A stretch of DNA of 64,000 bases, taken from assembly GCF_900113875.1 (NCBI RefSeq), contig NZ_FORA01000007.1, forward strand, positions 1 to 64,000. Reading direction: 5' to 3'. Source of the DNA: Jannaschia pohangensis. Its GTDB lineage: Bacteria > Pseudomonadota > Alphaproteobacteria > Rhodobacterales > Rhodobacteraceae. Below the pieces are notes generated by a model. The model was not told the origin of the DNA. It worked only from the letters and a program-made list of their open reading frames with translations, and ran no database searches. The first letter of the stretch is position 1, and every line of letters begins with the position of its first letter. Below are positions 36,138 to 45,838 of this stretch, in pieces. The position numbers and the translations under genes were made by a program.

Positions 36138-37160
36138 ATGGGCTATAAGGTCGTCGTCTGCGGCGCCACGGGAAACGTGGGCCGTGAAATGCTGAACATC
36201 CTCGCCGAGCGCGAGTTTCCCGTCGACGAGATCACGGCGCTGGCGTCGCGTCGCTCGCTCGGGACGGAGGTGAGCTTTGGCGACAAGACCCTGAAGACCA
36301 AGGACCTCGATACTTTCGACTTCACCGGCTGGGACATCGCGTTCTTTGCCATCGGATCGGATGCGACGAAGAAATACGCGCCGATCGCGGCCAAGTCCGG
36401 CTGTGTCGTCATCGATAACTCGTCGCTCTATCGCTATGACCCGGACATCCCGCTGGTCGTCCCCGAGGTGAACCCCGAGGCGGTGGACGGCTATGCCAGG
36501 AAGAACATCATCGCGAACCCGAACTGCTCCACCGCGCAGATGGTCGTCGCCCTCAAGCCGCTGCATGACCGCGCCCGCATCAAGCGCGTCGTGGTCAGCA
36601 CCTATCAGTCGGTGTCGGGCACCGGCAAAGAGGCCATCGACGAGCTCTGGGACCAGACCAAGGGCATGTATGTGCCGGGTCAGGAGCGGGAGCCGAGCGT
36701 CTATACCAAGCAGATCGCCTTCAACGTGATCCCGCATATCGACGTCTTCATGGACTCGGGCGAGACCAAGGAAGAGTGGAAGATGATGGTCGAGACCAAG
36801 AAGATCGTCGACCCCAAGATCAAGGTCACCGCGACCTGTGTCCGCGTTCCGGTTTTCGTGGGCCATTCCGAGGCGGTCAACATCGAGTTCGAGGAGTTCC
36901 TCGACGAGGACGAGGCCCGCGACATCCTGCGCACCGCGCCCGGGGTTCTGGTCGTCGACAAGCGCGAGGATGGTGGCTACGTCACGCCGGTCGAATGTGT
37001 CGGCGATTTCGCCACCTTCGTCAGCCGCATCCGGCAGGACAGCACCATCGACAACGGTCTCAACATCTGGGTCGTCAGCGACAACCTGCGCAAGGGCGCG
37101 GCGCTGAACGCGGTGCAGATCGCCGAGACTTTGGTGGAGCGGGTGTTCAGCAAGCGCTGA
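36138..37160 (+). CDS. asd: Aspartate-semialdehyde dehydrogenase
   Basis: Asd reduces aspartyl phosphate to aspartate semialdehyde, on the route to lysine, mDAP, threonine and methionine. The 340-residue protein has the NADP loop GATGNVGREML (9-19), the catalytic-Cys motif NPNCSTAQMV, STYQSVSGTGKEAIDEL, and RVPVFVGHSEAVNIEFEE with the conserved His. Its length and the CAGGAGAAG upstream are normal. It stands alone, between the RNA-repair cassette and a MuiA-like gene. Confidence 0.96.
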   Translation: MGYKVVVCGATGNVGREMLNILAEREFPVDEITALASRRSLGTEVSFGDKTLKTKDLDTFDFTGWDIAFFAIGSDATKKYAPIAAKSGCVVIDNSSLYRYDPDIPLVVPEVNPEAVDGYARKNIIANPNCSTAQMVVALKPLHDRARIKRVVVSTYQSVSGTGKEAIDELWDQTKGMYVPGQEREPSVYTKQIAFNVIPHIDVFMDSGETKEEWKMMVETKKIVDPKIKVTATCVRVPVFVGHSEAVNIEFEEFLDEDEARDILRTAPGVLVVDKREDGGYVTPVECVGDFATFVSRIRQDSTIDNGLNIWVVSDNLRKGAALNAVQIAETLVERVFSKR

Positions 37161-37319
37161 GGGCCGGTATCCGTCGGGCATCGGGCCATCGTCGCAGGCG
37201 CGGCGGTGGCCCTTTCGGTTTGGACCGGCGATCCGGCACGCGTGCAACGTGCCGCTGGACGTGCGGGTTCGGGGCTGAAAGAGTCGGGGCGTCAACATCA
37301 GAAGCCGCCGGAGCCTGCC

Positions 37320-38954
37320 ATGCGCATCCCGAAGATCCCAATCGCCCTTGCCCTGCTGATGCCGGGCACCTTGATGGCCGAGGATTTCACGATCCCCGCC
37401 CCGGTCCTGTCGGCGGTCGTGTTTCAACAGGGGGCGTTGGTGACGCGCGGGGCCGTGCTGGACATGCCGGCCGGCGACCATCGGATCCTGGTGCCTGCAA
37501 CGGGCAACTTCGACGGGCTGCCACGAGTCGAGCTGTCGGGGGCGGCCCTGGGTGCGGTCGAGATGGTCGCGGGCGGCGTCATCGACGGACGGGCGCTGTT
37601 CACAGCAGATCAGGCGGCGGCGCATGAGGCGTGGCGCGCCGCGACAGAGGCCTATCAGGTGGCCGAGGATGAACGGTTTCGCGCCGCCGCCACGCTGACG
37701 GCGGCCGGGGATCGGCTGGCGTTCCTGCGGTCGATGACGGGCGCGGCCCTGACCACGCTGGACCCCGCGACGATTGCGGCGACCGCCGACGCCGTCGCTG
37801 ACGGCACGGCAAACGCCGAAGTGACCCGCGCCGATGCCCGGGCGGCGCTGCGGGCCGCCGAGCGGCGCGCCCAGGACGCCAGCCTTGCCCTGCAACAGGC
37901 CAAACAGGAACTGGACGCGACCGGGGCCGATTTCGGACCCGTGTCGCTGGTCGCGATTTCGGCAATTCTGGACGTGGCATCCGAGGTGTCGCTGACCCTC
38001 GCGTCCTTCACGCAGAACGCCGGGTGGTCGACAGAATACGAGGCGAACCTGAATTCGGACGATCAGGTCGAGCTGTCCCGTCGCCTTGTCGTCCAGCAGG
38101 GCAGCGGTGTTCCGATGACGGATATCGCGCTGACGCTCAGCACGGCGGACCCCTTTGCCCGGACCGAACCGTCCGAGGCCTTCCCGAACCTCGCGCAGAT
38201 CTTCGACCCGAAGAAGTCGGCGGCGACGAGCGGCCCGTCGATGCAGCGCAGCGTCACGATGGATGCGGAGATGGGCGCGGTGGCCACATTTGCCCCGGAG
38301 CCGATGGTGGTCATGGCGGCCAACACCGACGGGCCGATCGTGACCTATGACTATCCGGTGCCGGTCAGCCTGTCCGGAAATGGCCAGCCCGTGACCCTGT
38401 CGCTGGACCGGATCACGCTGGAGGCGCGGGTCTTCAACCGGGCGATTCCGCGTGCCGATGAGACCGCTTATCTGGTGGCCGATATGGTGAACGCGACGGC
38501 GGAGCCTTTGCTGTCGGGTCCGGTGACGCTGTTCCGCGAGGGGGCCCGCGTCGGCGAGGCGCGGTTGCCGCTGATGCCTGCGGGCGGCGATTACGAACTG
38601 GCCTTCGGGCCGCAGCAGCATCTGCGGCTGGAATACCGCGAACTTGAGAACGAGACGGGAGATCGCGGCATCTTCGTCAGCTCGGGGACTAGGACGCAGG
38701 ACCTGGTGTTCCGCGTTCGCAACCTGTCGGCCAGCGCCGAGGTCGTGGAGACGCGCATCGCGCTGCCGTTCTCGGAGCAGGAGACCCTCGAAGTCACCGT
38801 GACGACATCGCCCAACCCCGATGTGCGCGACGTGGAAGACCTGCGCGGGGTGGCGCAGTGGACCCTCGACGTGGCGGCGGGGGCCGAAGTCGCGGTGGAG
38901 GTCGGTGTCGATCTGGAATGGCCGGAGGGTCTGGACCTGATCTGGCAACCCTAG
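37320..38954 (+). CDS. MuiA-family (DUF4139) exported protein
   Basis: The ~544-residue protein has a signal peptide (IALALLMPGTLMA) and a DUF4140-like N-terminal beta domain (APVLSAVVFQQGALVTR). An Ala-rich coiled-coil stretch (~110-210) leads to a large C-terminal DUF4139 beta domain with GWSTEYEANLNS and ARVFNRAIPRADETAYLVAD. The family includes the mucoidy inhibitor MuiA, but its molecular function is unknown. It is probably in the periplasm or outer membrane. Confidence 0.85.
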   Translation: MRIPKIPIALALLMPGTLMAEDFTIPAPVLSAVVFQQGALVTRGAVLDMPAGDHRILVPATGNFDGLPRVELSGAALGAVEMVAGGVIDGRALFTADQAAAHEAWRAATEAYQVAEDERFRAAATLTAAGDRLAFLRSMTGAALTTLDPATIAATADAVADGTANAEVTRADARAALRAAERRAQDASLALQQAKQELDATGADFGPVSLVAISAILDVASEVSLTLASFTQNAGWSTEYEANLNSDDQVELSRRLVVQQGSGVPMTDIALTLSTADPFARTEPSEAFPNLAQIFDPKKSAATSGPSMQRSVTMDAEMGAVATFAPEPMVVMAANTDGPIVTYDYPVPVSLSGNGQPVTLSLDRITLEARVFNRAIPRADETAYLVADMVNATAEPLLSGPVTLFREGARVGEARLPLMPAGGDYELAFGPQQHLRLEYRELENETGDRGIFVSSGTRTQDLVFRVRNLSASAEVVETRIALPFSEQETLEVTVTTSPNPDVRDVEDLRGVAQWTLDVAAGAEVAVEVGVDLEWPEGLDLIWQP

Positions 38955-38960
38955 GGAAGG

Positions 38961-39407
38961 TCAGTCGAGAAGCGGGTCACCTTCGGGGTCGGTCAATCCG
39001 ACGGCCCCGTGGGGGTGACCCGGCATCGCGGCGCCGAACCTGCGGACAAGCTGGCGGTAGGTGAAGCCCAGCTCGCTGCCCTTGCAGAGACGTCGGCCCG
39101 TGGTGGTGAAGAGGGCGCAGCCGCCGCCTGCCGCCGATAGGCGATAGCCCCGTCTGGAGAGCCGGGCCTCCAGATCGGGCCAGGATCGGGCTTCGGCCAT
39201 GTCGGGTGCGAGGAGCGACTGCAAGGATGCGACAAGCCCCTCATCCGCCCGATTGGGCGTCTTCGGGGGTTTCGACCGGCGCTTCAATTCCTCGCACACG
39301 GCGCGGCGGACGACCTGCCCGGGCGTTACATCGAACCGCTGGGCCAGCCTCTCGATCGCGGCAGCCATTTCCAGGGGCATTCGAATCGTGACGTCACGCG
39401 TTTCCAT
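38961..39407 (-). CDS. Ribbon-helix-helix domain protein
   Basis: The 148-residue protein starts with a ribbon-helix-helix motif (RDVTIRMPLEMAAAIERLAQRF, residues 3-24, then TPGQVVRRAV). Its C-terminal domain (~75-140) reads WPDLEARLSRRGYRLSAAGGG and LGFTYRQLVRRFGAAMPGH. That second domain resembles segments found in relaxase-associated proteins, from memory only. It is probably a DNA-binding regulator; no toxin partner is adjacent. It is convergent with the MuiA-like gene. Confidence 0.75.
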   Translation of the reverse strand: METRDVTIRMPLEMAAAIERLAQRFDVTPGQVVRRAVCEELKRRSKPPKTPNRADEGLVASLQSLLAPDMAEARSWPDLEARLSRRGYRLSAAGGGCALFTTTGRRLCKGSELGFTYRQLVRRFGAAMPGHPHGAVGLTDPEGDPLLD

Positions 39408-39442
39408 GCCCGCAGCCTTGCCGCAGGATGGTTAACGATCCG

Positions 39443-39754
39443 CTAAAACCGCTCGGCCCGCAGAACCTCGCAATCGACGATGCTGACCACGCCGATGTGC
39501 CGCTCCACCACCGAGAAGGCGGCATTGAGCAGGGTGTCCAGCGCCTCGGGCCGGACGATGCAGACCACGGCGCGCATGCCGCCCGCGCGCCCGATCTGAC
39601 CGGCGCGCGTCCAGTGGCCCGACCGACCTGATCCGCCATGGACGGGCAGCACCGTGAAGCCCTTGACCCCGGCCTTCAGCAGGGCTTCGCAGAGGCGGCT
39701 CTCCATCATCTCCTCGATGATGATCTCGACGCGTTTTGCGGGATGGGTCTGCAT
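39443..39754 (-). CDS. sbtB: SbtB-like PII signalling protein
   Basis: The 103-residue protein has the PII ferredoxin-like fold: RVEIIIEEMMESRLCEALLKAGVKGFTVLPVHGGSGRSG, a short T-loop region, then MRAVVCIVRPEALDTLLNAAFSVVE. It lacks the Tyr-bearing T-loop of GlnB/GlnK and the C-terminal CGPxGC of some SbtB proteins. In cyanobacteria SbtB binds cAMP/AMP or other adenine nucleotides and controls the bicarbonate carrier SbtA. It starts three bases after the sbtA stop here, supporting that role. Confidence 0.88.
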   Translation of the reverse strand: MQTHPAKRVEIIIEEMMESRLCEALLKAGVKGFTVLPVHGGSGRSGHWTRAGQIGRAGGMRAVVCIVRPEALDTLLNAAFSVVERHIGVVSIVDCEVLRAERF

Positions 39755-39757
39755 GGG

Positions 39758-40738
39758 TCAGCCTCCGGTCAGCATGCGGGCGACAGCCAGATAGATCGCG
39801 AGGCCCAGGGTCAGGTTGAAGGGGAAAGTCACGCCGAGCGACAGGGTCAGATAGACCGACGGGTTCGCTTCGGGCAGGGCCACGCGCATGGCGGCGGGCA
39901 CGGCGATATAGCTGGCCGAGGCGCCCAGAACCATCATCAGCATGACGCTTCCGGTGCCGAGGCCAAGCCCCACGCCCGCGGCTGCACCCGCGGTCGCGCC
40001 GATCAGGGGCATCAGGATGCCGAAGGCCAACAGGCCCGGGCGCAGGATGCCGCGCGCGCCCCGCAGCCCGCGCCCGGCCACCAGCCCCATATCGAGCAGG
40101 AAGAGGCACAGCACCCCCTGGAACGGCGAGACGATGAAGCTTTCGATCCGGGCCAGACCCTCGGGGCCGGTGATCCAGCCGATCGCGAAGCTGCCCACCA
40201 GAAGGACGATGGACCCGTTCAGCAGGATTTCGCGCCAGAGGTCGCTGTCCATCTGTCGCCCCGACCCGGACCGCGCGACCAGCCAGAGGGCCGACAGAAT
40301 CGCAGGGGCCTCCATCGCGGCGGCGACGGCCACCATCCAGCCGTCATATGTCAGCCCCGCGCTGTCGAGAACCGAGGTTCCGGCCACGAAGGTCACGATG
40401 GAGATCGAGCCGTAATGCGCCGCCACGGCCGCCGCATCCAGCGTCGACAGGGCCGTCATCACCCGAAGCAGCCCAAAGGCGATCAGGGGCAGAGCAAAGG
40501 ACAGGAAAACACCTGCCAGAAGCGCCCCGACCAAGGTGCCCGAAAAGCCCGCCGTATCCACCGCGACGCCGCCTTTGAACCCGATGGCGAAGAGCAAGTA
40601 GATCGACATGCCCTTGGCCACGGCCTCCGGGATGGTCAGGTCCGACCGCGCCAGGGCCGCAAAGAGGCCGAGGGCGAAACACAGGATGATGGGGGACAGG
40701 AGGTTGCCCAGGGCGAGGTCGAGAAGGTCCACGATCAT
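39758..40738 (-). CDS. sbtA: Sodium-dependent bicarbonate transporter, SbtA family
   Basis: The 326-residue membrane protein has about ten helices and the SbtA (PF05982) pattern: AKGMSIYLLFAIGFKGGVAV, STLDAAAVAAHYGSISIVTFVAGTSVL, MEAPAILSALWL, and LGASASYIAVPAAMRVALPEANPSVYL. It should import bicarbonate with sodium. The ATG at 40738 is touched by GAGGA, so the GTG at 40732 may be the actual start. It lies in an operon with sbtB behind it and a carbonic anhydrase in front (69-base gap). Confidence 0.9.
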   Translation of the reverse strand: MIVDLLDLALGNLLSPIILCFALGLFAALARSDLTIPEAVAKGMSIYLLFAIGFKGGVAVDTAGFSGTLVGALLAGVFLSFALPLIAFGLLRVMTALSTLDAAAVAAHYGSISIVTFVAGTSVLDSAGLTYDGWMVAVAAAMEAPAILSALWLVARSGSGRQMDSDLWREILLNGSIVLLVGSFAIGWITGPEGLARIESFIVSPFQGVLCLFLLDMGLVAGRGLRGARGILRPGLLAFGILMPLIGATAGAAAGVGLGLGTGSVMLMMVLGASASYIAVPAAMRVALPEANPSVYLTLSLGVTFPFNLTLGLAIYLAVARMLTGG

Positions 40739-40807
40739 TCCTCGTTGTTGGATAGTGACGGGCTAGCGAGGCCACAGGTGACATTCAACCTGTGCTCCGG
40801 ACACCCC

Positions 40808-41458
40808 TCAGAGCGGGATGAAGGCGTCGGCCTTGGCATCGTAGATTTCCAGGACCCCTTCGGTGATGTCGTTCCAGAGCCCGTGGATCTGGATTTCGTT
40901 CGCGGTGACGGCATCGGCGACGAAGGGAAAGGTCATCAGGTTGTCGAGCGAAGTGAGCACCGCCTGTTTCTCCAGCGCCTCGCGACGGGCTGCCGGGTCG
41001 GTGATCCCCTTCACGCGCTCATACCCGGGGCGCAGCATGTCCATCCAGCGCCCGACGAAGCTTTCGGGCCTCTCGAGCTCGGGGGCCTGGCCGGAGCACA
41101 TCGCCTCGCACCCCTGCACGCCGCCACAGAGCGAATGGCCCAGGACGATGATCTGTCCGATCTTGAGTTCGGTCACCGCATATTCGATGGCCGCCGATGT
41201 GCCATGGCGCAGGCCGTCCGGCTCATAGGGCGGAACGAGATTCGCGATGTTGCGGTGGATGAAGAACTCACCCTGTTCGGCGCCGAAGATGGATGTGACG
41301 TGGACCCGGCTGTCACAGCAGCTGATCACCATGGCGCGCGGGCGCTGACCCTCGGTCGCGAGGCGTCGATACCAGGGGGCATTTTCTGCGAATGTGGTGG
41401 CTTTCCAGCCCAGGTAGCGCTGGACCAGGGATCCGGGCAGCGGCTTGGCATGGCGCAT
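40808..41458 (-). CDS. Beta-class carbonic anhydrase
   Basis: The 216-residue protein has the beta-carbonic-anhydrase zinc site: Cys48-Asp49-Ser-Arg51 (CCDSRV), His108 and Cys111 (GHSLCGG), with FFIHRNIANLVPPY and GTSAAIEYAV. It converts CO2 and bicarbonate in the cytoplasm. AGAGGACC precedes the ATG. It leads the carbonic anhydrase-sbtA-sbtB unit, which suggests supply of bicarbonate for carboxylases such as acetyl-CoA carboxylase or for pH balance. Confidence 0.94.
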   Translation of the reverse strand: MRHAKPLPGSLVQRYLGWKATTFAENAPWYRRLATEGQRPRAMVISCCDSRVHVTSIFGAEQGEFFIHRNIANLVPPYEPDGLRHGTSAAIEYAVTELKIGQIIVLGHSLCGGVQGCEAMCSGQAPELERPESFVGRWMDMLRPGYERVKGITDPAARREALEKQAVLTSLDNLMTFPFVADAVTANEIQIHGLWNDITEGVLEIYDAKADAFIPL

Positions 41459-41620
41459 CTGAGGGGTCCTCTTGTCGCTGTTGGCCGGGTTCTACGCACA
41501 AGACCCGGTCAATTCGAGAGATTTCTGGGGCCGGACGTCAATTCGCAGCCAAGATTTTGCCCCGATCCGGCGGCACGAAGGGTCAAACCGGCGATGCTGC
41601 CGCCCAAGACAGAGGCCCCC

Positions 41621-42010
41621 ATGCCCCAGACCTTGCTTGCCCTGATGACACCGGAGCGCGTGGTGTTCGACCATATCAAACTGGCGTCGATCTGCGATGC
41701 TCACGGTCACCGCGCCGAGGCGCGACTGGCCACCTTCCTGACCGATATCGAAGCCAAGATTGATCAGGCTCGCCATTTGTCGGCCGAGCCGGGCGGGCTG
41801 CGACGCACCTGCGAAGATATCGTGAAGCTGGCCGACAACATCGGGATGCTGTCGGTGGAATATGCGGCGCGCGGTGTCCTCGACGGCTTGGCTGCGGGGG
41901 ACGCACATGCAACGGCGGCCTGTCTGCATCGACTTGTGCGGCTGTCGAAATCGTCGCCAGCCGACGCGTGGTCGCTGCAGGAGGGTGCCCTGCCCGACAC
42001 GGTCGCCTAG
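41621..42010 (+). CDS. Hypothetical helical protein
   Basis: The ~129-residue protein is mainly helical (IDQARHLSAEPGGLRRTCEDIVKLADNIGMLSVEYAARGVLDGLAAGDAHATAACLHRLVRL) and has no signal or membrane segment. The helix-loop pattern is reminiscent of Hpt-like bundles, but no phosphotransfer His motif is clear. The ATG at 41621 is used; the ATG at 41594 would add nine residues. I do not recognise the family. Confidence 0.65.
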   Translation: MPQTLLALMTPERVVFDHIKLASICDAHGHRAEARLATFLTDIEAKIDQARHLSAEPGGLRRTCEDIVKLADNIGMLSVEYAARGVLDGLAAGDAHATAACLHRLVRLSKSSPADAWSLQEGALPDTVA

Positions 42011-42112
42011 CCCCGGGATCGGCCGGAGCCGCAAGACCTTGCGGCGACAGGCCTGTCGTCTAGATTGACCTGCGCCGCGCCGGGCCGCGCGACGCAGGAG
42101 CCCTAGACCGAT

Positions 42113-43506
<1,394 letters not shown>

Positions 43507-43510
<4 letters not shown>

Positions 43511-44367
43511 GCGCGTTCGATCCCCGGATGACGCCGGCCAATGGCCATGCCGCCGCCCACGAGCTGCGCGGCGTGGTCGAGGCGACTCGCTACGTCAAGG
43601 GCACAGTCAAGACGGTGCAGCAGCCGCTGGTCAACCTGTCCAGTGCGCCGCGCGGGGAACGGACGAGCCAGCTACTGTTTGGCGAGGCCTTCCGAGTGAT
43701 CGACGAACGCGATGGTTTTGCCTTCGGGCAAAGCCTGCGGGATGGCTATTGCGGCTATGTGATTGCTGCCGCCCTGACCCGGCAGGAGGCGGCGACGCAT
43801 TGGGTCGCGGCCCCGGCCACGCATTTGTATCCGAAACCTCGCCTGAAGGCCCCGCCAGAGGTCGCGATCTTCTTTGGCAGCCACGTGCGCGTCACCTCCG
43901 ACATGGGGGAATTCCAGAAGGTGTCGACCGGGCACTTCATTCCGTCCGGTCATCTGCAACCGCTGCGGGCACGGTTTTCCGACCCGGTCGGCGTGGCGGA
44001 CATGTTCCTCGGGACGCCGTATCTCTGGGGCGGGTCGTCCCGGTGGGGCGTCGATTGTTCCGGCTTGATCCAGCAGGCGCTTGTGGCCTGCGGCGTGGAT
44101 TGCCCGCGCGACAGCGATCAGCAGAGGGGCCTTGGCCGCGACATTCCCGCTGATGCGCCGCTGCAACGGGGCGACCTGATCTTCTGGGCGGGCCACGTCG
44201 GGATCATGTCGGATGCCGAAACCCTGTTGCACGCGAACGCCCACCACATGGCCGTCGCCTATGAACCCCTCTCGCAGGCCAAGTCCCGGATTGCCGCCAA
44301 CAACTCGGGCGCAGGTCAGGGCAAGGGCGAGATCGAGATGCGTCGCCGCCTCGACAAGCTGAGCTGA
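43507..44367 (+). CDS. NlpC/P60-family cysteine peptidase with SH3-like repeats
   Basis: The 286-residue protein has two SH3-like segments (about 40-160) and a C-terminal NlpC/P60 domain with nucleophile Cys184 in WGVDCSGLIQ and His230 in WAGHVGIM. Such enzymes cut gamma-D-Glu-mDAP bonds in peptidoglycan peptides. No signal peptide is visible, so it may act on recycled peptides in the cytoplasm, in line with its coupling to the aminopeptidase (ATGA overlap). Confidence 0.9.
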
Positions 44368-44374
44368 CGGTCGG

Positions 44375-44929
44375 CTATTCCGGGTCTGGCGGCAGCGGGA
44401 AATAGCGGGCCGTGAAGGTCGCCTGGAATTTCCGACGCAGGGCCATCATGCTCTCGGGGCCGCCCATCCGGATCACGAATTCGAGGTCGGCGACCAGGGT
44501 TCGACCTTCGATGTAGTCCACCGGCAGGGGCGGTTGCGCGAATGTCACCCCTTTGGCCATCCGACCGGACAACAGGCTATGCGTCATCCAGGTCGGCCCG
44601 AATTCCCGCATCTCGCCGGGGACGAGCGGGGCGGTCACGATCTCTCCGCCGGCGCTGCGCTGGCGGTTCCAATCGAGGATCTGCTCGGGGTATTCCGCAT
44701 CCCAGAGAGCCTTGGGCGTCAGGACGCCGGAGGGGACGAAAGACACCTCTATCGTCTCGTCGGAGGTGTTCACCATCCGCACCAATGCCACGGCTGGCAC
44801 GGAATCCCATGCGTTGAAGGCGGTCTGGAATATGCAACCTTCGGGCGAGGCCAGAAAATCCAGCCGGTACTTCGGCCATTCCACCGAATCAAAATGGCGC
44901 GGTGTCGTATCGCAATCTGGCGGAGTCAT
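44375..44929 (-). CDS. Hypothetical protein, possible immunity partner
   Basis: The 184-residue protein has no signal peptide or membrane segment. It looks beta-rich in its middle (PAVALVRMVNTSDETIEVSFVPSG; VTAPLVPGEMREFGPTWMT) and has two Cys (C6, C32). I do not recognise it. Its place directly after the putative HExxH metallopeptidase, 28 bases away on the same strand, fits an immunity or accessory role, but this is inference from order only. Confidence 0.6.
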   Translation of the reverse strand: MTPPDCDTTPRHFDSVEWPKYRLDFLASPEGCIFQTAFNAWDSVPAVALVRMVNTSDETIEVSFVPSGVLTPKALWDAEYPEQILDWNRQRSAGGEIVTAPLVPGEMREFGPTWMTHSLLSGRMAKGVTFAQPPLPVDYIEGRTLVADLEFVIRMGGPESMMALRRKFQATFTARYFPLPPDPE

Positions 44930-44957
44930 CGCGGCCTCGGGGTTGTGGATAAGTGGA

Positions 44958-45833
44958 TCATGGCAAAACGATCTTTGCCGTCACGGGAGTGCCCTCTGTC
45001 GCGAATATCTTCTCCATTTCGATGGCGATCCAGAAGAAGCTCTCGCCGTAATATGCAAGCGATCCATCGCCCATCAACGATGATGGAACGTTCCAGAGGA
45101 ACATGGCCGGATCGTGCGGCGTCGGTCCAAAATAGCTAAGAGAGATCGGAGTGTCCCCTTGGGTGGCAGTACCTATATAGGTGACTTCCATCGGGCCGGG
45201 CGTCGGGGGGCTGTAGGTCACGACACCACCCGCAGATGGTGGACTGCCGATACCGGGAAGCTCGGAATACTCGTCGGGTTGCCCGAAGAGGTGGTACACC
45301 TCGTGGAGCATCACTTCTTTCGGGTCACCGTCCCCATTCAAGAAGAACACCATTTCGTTGCCGTCCAACACGTAGGACCGGGTGTTCGTTCCGGGTGTAT
45401 TCGGCGTGCCGTCGAACTTGATCACGGCATTTCCACCAGATGCGACGGGCTTTAGTTCAAAGAGGATCGAAAGGGTCTGGGTCTTGCAACCGGGTTGATT
45501 GAGCTCGACACGATACATACGCGCGCCCGCGTTCAGCTCGTTCACTGCCCAACTGACATAGTTCGCTCCGGCAGCGATGTTCGGGTCGGCACCGTTGATA
45601 TATTCGTAGCTTACCGTCTTCGTGATCTTGACCCTGCCGCCGGTCTCGGTCCGGGTCACCTCCATCAGACCCTCGTTCATCATCGTCGGCCAGTGCGGGT
45701 ATGTTGTGATGAAATAGTTTCCGAACCCGTTCGTTGAAAACGAGTCGAACACTTCGCATGCGCAACAAAGCCCCGTGCCGGAGGTTGTGCCCGTTGGTGG
45801 GCTCGCCGGAAGAGTGGAGGAAGGTCCGCCCAT
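44958..45833 (-). CDS. Putative HExxH metallopeptidase, possible T6SS cargo
   Basis: The 291-residue protein has a zincin motif HEVYHLFGQPDEY (His177, Glu178, His181, then Asp187). Before it are a low-complexity Gly/Ser/Thr/Pro N terminus with CCAC (Cys23, 24, 26) and a beta-rich region; after it comes an 80-residue Gly/Pro/Ser-rich stretch. There is no signal peptide. The gene has lower GC than its neighbours and starts six bases after the DUF4123-like gene. This is a plausible type VI effector with peptidase activity, but no family match was recalled. Confidence 0.65.
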   Translation of the reverse strand: MGGPSSTLPASPPTGTTSGTGLCCACEVFDSFSTNGFGNYFITTYPHWPTMMNEGLMEVTRTETGGRVKITKTVSYEYINGADPNIAAGANYVSWAVNELNAGARMYRVELNQPGCKTQTLSILFELKPVASGGNAVIKFDGTPNTPGTNTRSYVLDGNEMVFFLNGDGDPKEVMLHEVYHLFGQPDEYSELPGIGSPPSAGGVVTYSPPTPGPMEVTYIGTATQGDTPISLSYFGPTPHDPAMFLWNVPSSLMGDGSLAYYGESFFWIAIEMEKIFATEGTPVTAKIVLP

Positions 45834-45838
45834 GGTCT

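Noticed and set aside
36123-38948. Open frame of 941 codons antisense to asd and the MuiA-like gene
   Set aside because: Its residues (many His, Arg, Asp, Gly) have shadow composition, and both plus-strand genes are clearly real.
39638-41620. Long plus-strand frame reaching into the 41.6 kb gene
   Set aside because: It runs antisense to sbtB, sbtA and the carbonic anhydrase; only the end from 41621 is plausible.
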